Below, piece by piece: positions 57,735 through 64,000 of a stretch of 64,000 nt of DNA. Position 1 is the stretch's first letter, and every line of letters starts with the position of its first letter. The DNA comes from Loripinus fragilis (taxonomy: Eukaryota; Mollusca; Bivalvia; Lucinida; Lucinidae), in NCBI GenBank assembly GCA_964019695.1, contig OZ026515.1, positions 143,786,152 through 143,850,151 of the forward strand, read 5' to 3'. Made by a program: the position numbers and the translations under genes. The notes beneath the pieces are model-generated. The model was not told where the DNA came from, ran no database searches, and saw nothing but the letters and a program-made list of their open reading frames with translations.

Positions 57735-57880
57735 CATTTTATTCAATGGAAGGAATTGGTTGAGGCATTTGTTCCATAGAGGGAACTGGTTGAGCTATTT
57801 TGTTCCATGGAGGGAACTGGTTGAGCCATTTGTTCAATGGAGGAAATTGGTCAAGCCATTTTGTTCAATGGAGGAAACCA
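57735..57880. repeat. 31-bp satellite, block 1
   Basis: The unit TGGAGGGAACTGGTTGAGCC followed by ATTTTGTTCAA is repeated with variants; the SINE at 57881 interrupts it. Confidence 0.9.
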
Positions 57881-58175
57881 TTTGTTTTGTTGCTTTATGT
57901 TCCAGGTCATGGCGGGACGGTCAGTTCATCTAACCACATTTATTCCTGGGCAAGCTTGAAAGAGCAGTTAACCAGTATTTCGTGCACATACTTTCGCTTG
58001 TAACTGACAACAACCCTTCTTGAATGATTCAGTGGAAGGGAGGAGAATGACCTTAGATATGATCAATCTCCACGAAAGTATGGACCGGACCAGGATCGAA
58101 CTCGCGACCCCTGGATCTGCAGTCAGATACGCATCTTTAGCCAGACATGTTACCGACTGCGTTATGTGGCCCGGT
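57881..58175 (-). mobile_element. tRNA-derived SINE, family 2, inserted in the 31-bp satellite
   Basis: ATGGAGGAAACCA flanks both sides (57868-57880 and 58176-58188), matching a 13-bp target duplication within satellite sequence. Landmarks: TGCTTTATGTTCCAGGTCAT, CCTGGGCAAGCTTGAAAGAG, CAACCCTTCTTGAATGATTC, AGGATCGAACTCGCGACCCC (B-box complement) and CATGTTACCGACTGCGTTA (A-box complement). Confidence 0.9.
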
Positions 58176-59515
58176 ATGGAGGAAACCAGTTGAGCCATTT
58201 GTTCGATGGAGGGAACTACTTGAGCCATTTTGTTCAATGGAGGAAAATGGTTGAACAATTTTGATAAATGGAGGAATCTGGTTGAGCTATTTTGTTCAAT
58301 GGAGGTATCTGGTTGAGCAATTTTATCCAATGGAGGGAACTGGTTGAGCCATTTTAATTGTTCAATGGAGGGAACTAGTTTAGCCATTTTGTTCAAGGAG
58401 GAAACTGGTAGGGTCATTTCTTATCAACAGAGGGATCTGATTGAGTCTTGATTTTAATGGCGCAGGAACTGCAAATTGCAGCAATGGAAGGAACTGGTTG
58501 AGGCTTTTTTTCAATGGTGGGAAACTGGGTGAGATATCTATTTTTCAATGTGGGAACTGGTTGAGTCTTTTTTTATCAATGGAAGGATCTGGTTGAGTCT
58601 TTTTTTTCAATGGAGGGGTCTGGTTGAGTCTTGTTTTTAATGGCGGGAACTGCAATGGAGGGAACTGGCTGAGGTTGTTTTTTTCAATGGCGGGAAACTG
58701 GGTAAGATATCTATTTTTCAATGCGGGAACTGGTTGAGTCTTTTTTTTATCAATGGAGGGATCTCAGGTTGAGCCTTTCTTTAATAGAGCAAACAGCAAT
58801 GGAGAGAACTGGTTGAGGCAATTTTTTTCAATGGAGGGAACTGCAATGGAGAAAACTGGATGAGGTTTTTTTCAATGCAGGATGAACTGGTAAGTGGGCA
58901 ATTTTGATCAATGGAGGGAGCTGCAAGGGAGGGAAGTGGCTAAGGCATTTTGTTCAGTGGAGGAAACTTGTTGAACCATTTTGTTCAATGGAGAAATCTG
59001 GTTGAGCCATTTGTTAAAGGAGGGAACTGCAGTTGAAATGGTTGAGGCATTTTGTTCAATAAGGGAACTGATTGAGCCATTTCGTTCAATTAAGGGAGCT
59101 GGTTCTCAATCAGCATTTTAATTGTTCAATGGAGGGAACATGGGTTGAACCACTTTGTTTATATGTAATAAAGGTATCTGATTGAGTCATTTTGTTTTCA
59201 ATAAACAGAACCTGGAATGAGTTAAGCCACTTTGTTCAGTGGAGGGAACTAGTTGAGCCATTTTGTTCAATGGAGGAAACTGGGTTGAGCCATTTTGTTC
59301 AATGGAGGAAACTGGGTTGAGCCATTTTGTTCAATGGAGGGAACTGGTTGAGCCATTTTGTTCAATGGAGGGAACTGATTAAGTCATTTTGTTCAATGGA
59401 GGAAAACAGTTGAGCCATTTTGTTCAATGGAGGGAACTGGTTGAGATAGTTTGTTCAATGGAGGGAACTGGTTGAGCCCTTTTGTTCAATGGAGGGAACT
59501 GGTTGAGCCATTTTG
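58176..59515. repeat. 31-bp satellite, block 2
   Basis: The array of TTGTTCAATGGAGGGAACTG plus GTTGAGCCATT is most regular at 59230-59510 and poorly conserved around 58440-59100, where T-runs (TTTTTTTCAATGG) replace parts of the unit. The 149-codon minus frame 57968-58417 spans satellite and SINE and is not a gene. Confidence 0.9.
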
Positions 59516-59749
59516 GTAGAGGGTAGCACAGGGAACAATTGTGTAAAATTTTCTTGAAACTGAACCAGCTTTTCCGAAAGAAATATAATTTGGAGATTTT
59601 TCTATTTTTACGTCTGCTATCCAACAATGTGCAAAGTCTCCGGTTCTATCAATGGAGCACTATCACCTTAGTGCAGCACATAACCAGCAAACCTATGAAT
59701 TATTCATATCACTAGGCTTCTGCAATAATTTGTACCTATATCTGATTTA

Positions 59750-59967
59750 TTAACACTTTGCATGCTGGCTAATTTTTCACGCTTTTGTTGTCTGCTGACT
59801 TTTTTTAATATTAACTTTTTTGAAAAATTCTTTCAGGAACACTATCAGAGCATAAAACAGTTTGGATCCATCTCGAAACCAACCTTTTGTTGGTCCCGAT
59901 CTGGGTCCAAACTGTTTGAAAAGGTTATCAGCAGACGACAGTCAATGCAAAGCAAGGAAAGAGTTAA
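59750..59967. mobile_element. TIR element, CTCTTTGCATGCTGG family
   Basis: TTAACACTTTGCATGCTGGC at the left, AAAGCAAGGAAAGAGTTAA at the right, central hairpin CAGTTTGGATCC ... CTGGGTCCAAACTG. Confidence 0.85.
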
Positions 59968-60080
59968 ATATTGGTGAAGGTCATTAACAATTCATAATCT
60001 TCGGTAGAATTGTTATTTTCATGAAGAAAAATATTTGCAGCTGACAGGCAGTTTTATTGCCCACAAGAATAGAACATCCG

Positions 60081-60296
60081 TTTACTCTTTGAATGCTGGT
60101 TGATTTTTTTTCATGCTTTTTGTGGTCTGCTGATTTTTTCCAAAGTCAACTTTTTCAAAAAAATATTTTAAGAATGCCAATAGACGGTGTAAAACAGTTT
60201 GAAATCAGATCAGGCTGGGATCAGGCCCAGCCTGATCTGGTTCCAAACTGTTTCCAACGGTTATGAGCAAATGGCACTGGCTGGAAAACGGTTAAT
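60081..60296. mobile_element. TIR element, CTCTTTGCATGCTGG family
   Basis: TTTACTCTTTGAATGCTGGT at the left, CTGGAAAACGGTTAA at the right, central hairpin GATCAGGCTGGGATC / GGCCCAGCCTGATC. Confidence 0.8.
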
Positions 60297-60378
60297 TGGC
60301 AGACTATATTCTAACGAACTTCTAATAGGCTTCATAAGAATGATAATAAACACAAACAATAAGTGAGATGTTTCCTTA

Positions 60379-60575
60379 TTAATCATTACCATGCTGTTTG
60401 TTATATATGCTTTTGCAAACTGTGCAGATCCAGATCAGCCAGCTCTTTTGAAGCTGGCTGATCATGATCCACACTGTTTGAAAAAACATTAATGATAATT
60501 TGTATCTAATAATCTGATAGTTTGATAATTGTAAATAGCCATGGCATATGCTAGCATTCAGCAGAGTATGAATTA
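60379..60575. mobile_element. MITE, ATTACCATGCTG family with CAGCTGGCT-like core
   Basis: TTAATCATTACCATGCTGTT at the left, TCAGCAGAGTATGAATTAA at the right, central GATCAGCCAGCTC / AAGCTGGCTGATC hairpin. Confidence 0.78.
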
Positions 60576-60879
60576 ATACCTTGAAGTAACTAGTTTTGGC
60601 AGGTTCCCCCATCAAATTCCACCGACAGAATGGTACAATCAATATACATGAATAGGGAAGAAAATAACACCACTTGTGATGTCTTACTATGGTGGCACAT
60701 TTGTGTAACAATATAAGTACTAAATCCTCTTTCATCAAATAAACAATAGATATGATTATTATTTATGGTAATAAAACAAAATTAGAAATTCATTTATGAA
60801 TTCTTTTTTTGGGGCTGTTACCATAAATATTCTAATTTATTATCATACTAGATGGAGTTTTCAGACAAGACCCACTTCA

Positions 60880-62035
60880 CAGAGTTATATGACCCTTGTG
60901 ACCTTGAAAATTAGGTCAAGTTCATCAAAATCTAATATTCTATTTCGGCCCTCCCAATGACGTAACTGTGTCAGTTTCCGTTGGTGCAGACAAGACTTTT
61001 CATGGAGTTATATGAGTAATATGAAAGTAAGTAAGGGTGCAAAGATCAGGAATTGATACAATCAAGTACCACACCTGACCCAGGATACCAATGGGAAAGT
61101 GACAAACTCACAGTAGACACCACAAACGAGAGCCAAGAGGTCAGCCCTTTCCCAGCAGGTGACCACAAAGCACATATAAACAGACGCGCACAAAGAAATA
61201 GCAAACACAAGACAGAACAAAAACATAAAAGATCCACAAAAGAAGTACCGCCTTGGAACAGTCAGTAAAATATTTTACTGGAGGGCTTAAACCGGTTTAA
61301 CGGCGCCAACCTCACCCTTAATTCAGATGTGGATCAAGACACATAGATATTTGGTTTGCATGAAAGACCCCTAACTTATCAATGCATCATCTCCTAAAAC
61401 ATATAAATCAAGATATAACAAGGAGATAAAGCAAGGATAAGGACTCAACAGTAGATTAAACTGAATACCGGAGCAAAAGAAATCCAACAGGTAAACCCCG
61501 GTGGGCCCGACAAACAGCCAAAGCATCAGGCCCCTACCATCTCATCAATAGATAAGTCTTTAAGTCGGAACCATCATAGAGTCTGAAGTCCGACCCACTG
61601 GCGTGCAATTAAAGAGGAAAGCAAAGTTGCCAAGCCTGGTGACCTTGAAAATTAGGTCAAGATCACCAAAATCTAATCATTCCTTAAGGTCTTCTCAATA
61701 TCCATGAATGATTGATGTATATGTGCCAATTTTGGTGTACATCTGGCCTATGGTTCAGTAGATAGAGTGCTGATAAGGCTGTGGTGACCTTGAAAATTAG
61801 GTCAAGGTCACCTATATCTAAACATTCCGTAAGGACAATCCAATGATGTATCTGTGCCAGTTTGGTCAAAACCTGGCCATCAGTTTAGAAGATAGAGTGC
61901 TGACACCCTGGAGACCTTAAAAATAAGGTCCAAGGGCATGAAAATTTAATCATTCCTTTTTGGTTGTTCAAATAAAGTATCTGTGCAAGTTTGGTTAAAA
62001 TCCACGAAACAGGTCGTAAGTAAGAGCAAAGACAA
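60880..62035. repeat. Dispersed repeats with GACCTTGAAAATTAGGTCAA blocks
   Basis: GTGACCTTGAAAATTAGGTCA occurs near 60898, 61639 and 61783, with a weaker copy near 61911. Each is followed by ATCTAATCATTCC-like sequence and a GTGCCAATTTTGGT / GTGCCAGTTTGGT block. The 61026-61452 repeat is inserted between the first and second. Confidence 0.7.
61026..61452 (-). repeat. Dispersed repeat, about 425 bp, minus orientation
   Basis: Reverse-complement counterpart of 10968-11393, about 50 kb away, sharing all landmarks (GTAAGTAAGGGTGC ... GATAAGGACTCAACA). Frames at 61046-61268 lie inside it. Confidence 0.8.
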
Positions 62036-62372
62036 AAGGCTATGCTGATGCCGACTGGATCCATAGCAAAAACAATATATCCACCAGTTAGCCCCTCTGA
62101 AGGGGAACTTACATGTAATTATTGTGTTCATCTTCAATAAACGCACACCCGCTTTTGAAAACAGTGTGGATATTTATCAGCTGGTTTCTGATGGAATCAG
62201 TTAGCTGGCTCCTGGTGGAGCCAGCTGATCATGATCCACACTATTTTTATCCACACATTGAAATCCATATAAATTTATACTTAAATTGCATCACTGGATT
62301 GGTTGAAAATCTGAAGCTGATATAGCATCCATTTGGTGTGCACTTACAACAGCATGTGGGCCTATATATACA

Positions 62373-62569
62373 GTAAATGTTCTAAAATTTTGAACACAAG
62401 TTGCCTGCCAAAAAGACCTAGAAAAACAGTGCAGACCCAGATCAGACTCTGATCAGGGTCTTCCCTGTTTGCTGTTCTGACAAGCATTTTGTAAATCCCA
62501 GCCCTCAAAAAAAACATTTCATTTGAGAATAGAAAGGGATCGGTGTTCAAAATTTTAGATAATTTACCG
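62373..62569. mobile_element. TIR element with GTAAATGTTCTAAAA ends
   Basis: GTAAATGTTCTAAAATTTTG at the left and GTTCAAAATTTTAGATAATT at the right; middle CAGACCCAGATCAGACTC / GATCAGGGTC. Same family as 6150-6320. Confidence 0.72.
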
Positions 62570-63534
62570 TTAGGTAGATAACTGCAGCTGCTATCTGTTC
62601 TAAGGTGATAATCCTGTTGTTCTTAGTTGCTCCTATTATGCGTGTGAAAGTGGGGGTGTCTTTGGTCCTGGCTTCATGAAAATAGTTCTTTGTGTCCTTT
62701 CTAGTCTGATCTCAGTCCATATTGCTAGTAATAAAAGCTTTCTAAGTCATAGGCAGACAAGAGAGTAGACTACAAAAGTTGTGACTGGTGAGATAAGACA
62801 GTGTTATACATATTATTAAATTGACAAATTTTTATTCAAAATAGGCGATTTTGAGAGGTTTAGATGCACCATAGAAAATCTTCCGACCTAATGTTACAGA
62901 CTGTAAACAAAACCTTTATAGAAGAGAGCCAAATAAGGATCACTCCTGCCAAGTTTAGTCAAAATTTTGAAATATCTACCGTATGCAGTCATTTTTGTCA
63001 AAAAATTTAATGAATTTTGTAAATTAAATCATTATATGTGCTGCTGTAACTAATTAGAACTGACTCATAGTGACAACTCTTATGGATAGTTACAACAGAA
63101 AATATCTGTTTCCTTTTTCCCAATTGCTAGACTATTGATTGTTTCTTAATGTGGTATGCTTTCTGAATAATGATAAAGTAGATCTTGAGAATGTGGTGAC
63201 ATCATGATAAAAGTCCAAATATATCACTAACTGCTAGCGTCTAAACACGAGGTTATGGTTGATCGTTTTCTCTCTTATCTGTGCGTCAGCTTCAATTGTC
63301 AGCTTTGATAGAGCTATTAATTCTCTGTCTACGCAAGCAGTCACAGGATGAACTTCCAAATCAAAATAATCATATTGGTCATGTTCAGGGTGTGTAATTT
63401 CATTAGATTTTTAGCTCACCAAAGCACAAAATGCTCAAGTAGAGCTTTTGTGATTGTTGGAAATACATCGTCTATTGTGCAATGTCAACAATTTGCTTCG
63501 AACAATCTCAAACTAAACTGCTGGTGATCAGACT
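62570..63534. other. No gene recognised
   Basis: AT-rich; nothing identified. Confidence 0.35.
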
Positions 63535-63740
63535 CACACCGGATAGGCGGCAATAAAAAATGCTCTAAACAATTGAGGAACGCAGGTTTAAAATCACTAG
63601 AAACAGTGTTTTTGATTGCCATTTGTATTTGTCGCCAGTTGGGCAACAAATGACAATCAAAAACTCTCAGTCTAATTCTAACGATTTTATCTACGCTCAT
63701 CGATAGTATTAACATTTTCGATTGCCGCTTATCCGGTGTG
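63535..63740. mobile_element. MITE, CACACCGGATAGGCGGCAAT family (copy 3, best preserved)
   Basis: CACACCGGATAGGCGGCAAT at the left and ATTGCCGCTTATCCGGTGTG at the right, flanked by perfect AGACT at 63530-63534 and 63741-63745. The 76-codon minus frame is inside the element. Confidence 0.9.
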
Positions 63741-64000
63741 AGACTGCTCTCCTTTACAAATTCAACATTGCAGACGCTGATCAGACTGCTTCTAAATAAG
63801 AAGCATTCTCATCAGAGATTCAAGGTCTTTCCCGTTTTCTTATTCCGACAAGCATTTTGTAATAGTTTTCAGCCTTGGTCACAAACTTTTTATTTGAGAA
63901 CAGGAAGTAAAGTGTTCAGAGTTTTACAAAAATTTACCGTATTAAGACATTATCTGTATAATGACTCATTTGATGCCATGGAATTATTACTATATAATAC

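Overview
The window is animal nuclear DNA, AT-rich, with widely spaced GT-AG exons, tRNA-derived SINEs, short inverted-repeat transposons and several kilobase-long satellite arrays. The SINE heads, the reverse-transcriptase fragment and the hairpin repeats look to me like those of heterodont bivalve molluscs. That is a judgement from familiarity, not a database match.

Gene content is sparse and lies on the minus strand. Five exons (14319-14442, 8878-9006, 4883-5026, 1980-2109 and 64-188) have consensus splice sites and mutually compatible phases. Joined, they give 217 codons of uninterrupted coiled coil that lines up with the C-terminal PKK/coiled-coil domain of the SLK/STK10 family of STE20-like kinases. 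The kinase domain is not in the window, and the C-terminus lies beyond position 1. A sixth candidate exon (31868-32456, serine-rich, unrecognised) has a consensus donor whose phase fits the 14.3 kb exon, but it does not resemble the family sequence expected there. It may belong to the same gene, to an alternative transcript or to another gene. The rest is intron or intergenic DNA.

The most unusual feature is at 1121-2030. The last part of the 1980-2109 exon, with its 5' splice site, has been amplified into 21 copies of a 40/48-bp unit. Each copy recreates a GAG|GTAAGT-like donor, so the exon is followed by 20 further candidate donors. Only the first two keep the frame into the next exon; the second would insert 16 residues, and it matches the consensus better than the first.

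The second notable object is a foldback-like element of about 7.2 kb (20398-27614). It has TTAA at both ends, inverted arms each built from about three tandem repeats, no long reading frame, and several perfect RFX X-box motifs.

Layout: 0-15 kb kinase exons among MITEs and SINEs; 20.4-27.6 kb the foldback element; 27.65-29.34 kb a 19-bp minisatellite; 29.84-30.53 kb a decayed non-LTR reverse-transcriptase 3' end; 31.9-32.5 kb the candidate exon; 39.6-44.0 kb a 36-bp satellite with higher-order structure; 46.7-52.0 kb a 124-bp satellite split by two inverted-repeat insertions; 57.7-59.5 kb a 31-bp satellite holding a SINE; 61-64 kb dispersed repeats. Coordinates were counted by hand. Exon edges and the target-site duplications quoted should be exact; outer edges of old repeats are approximate.
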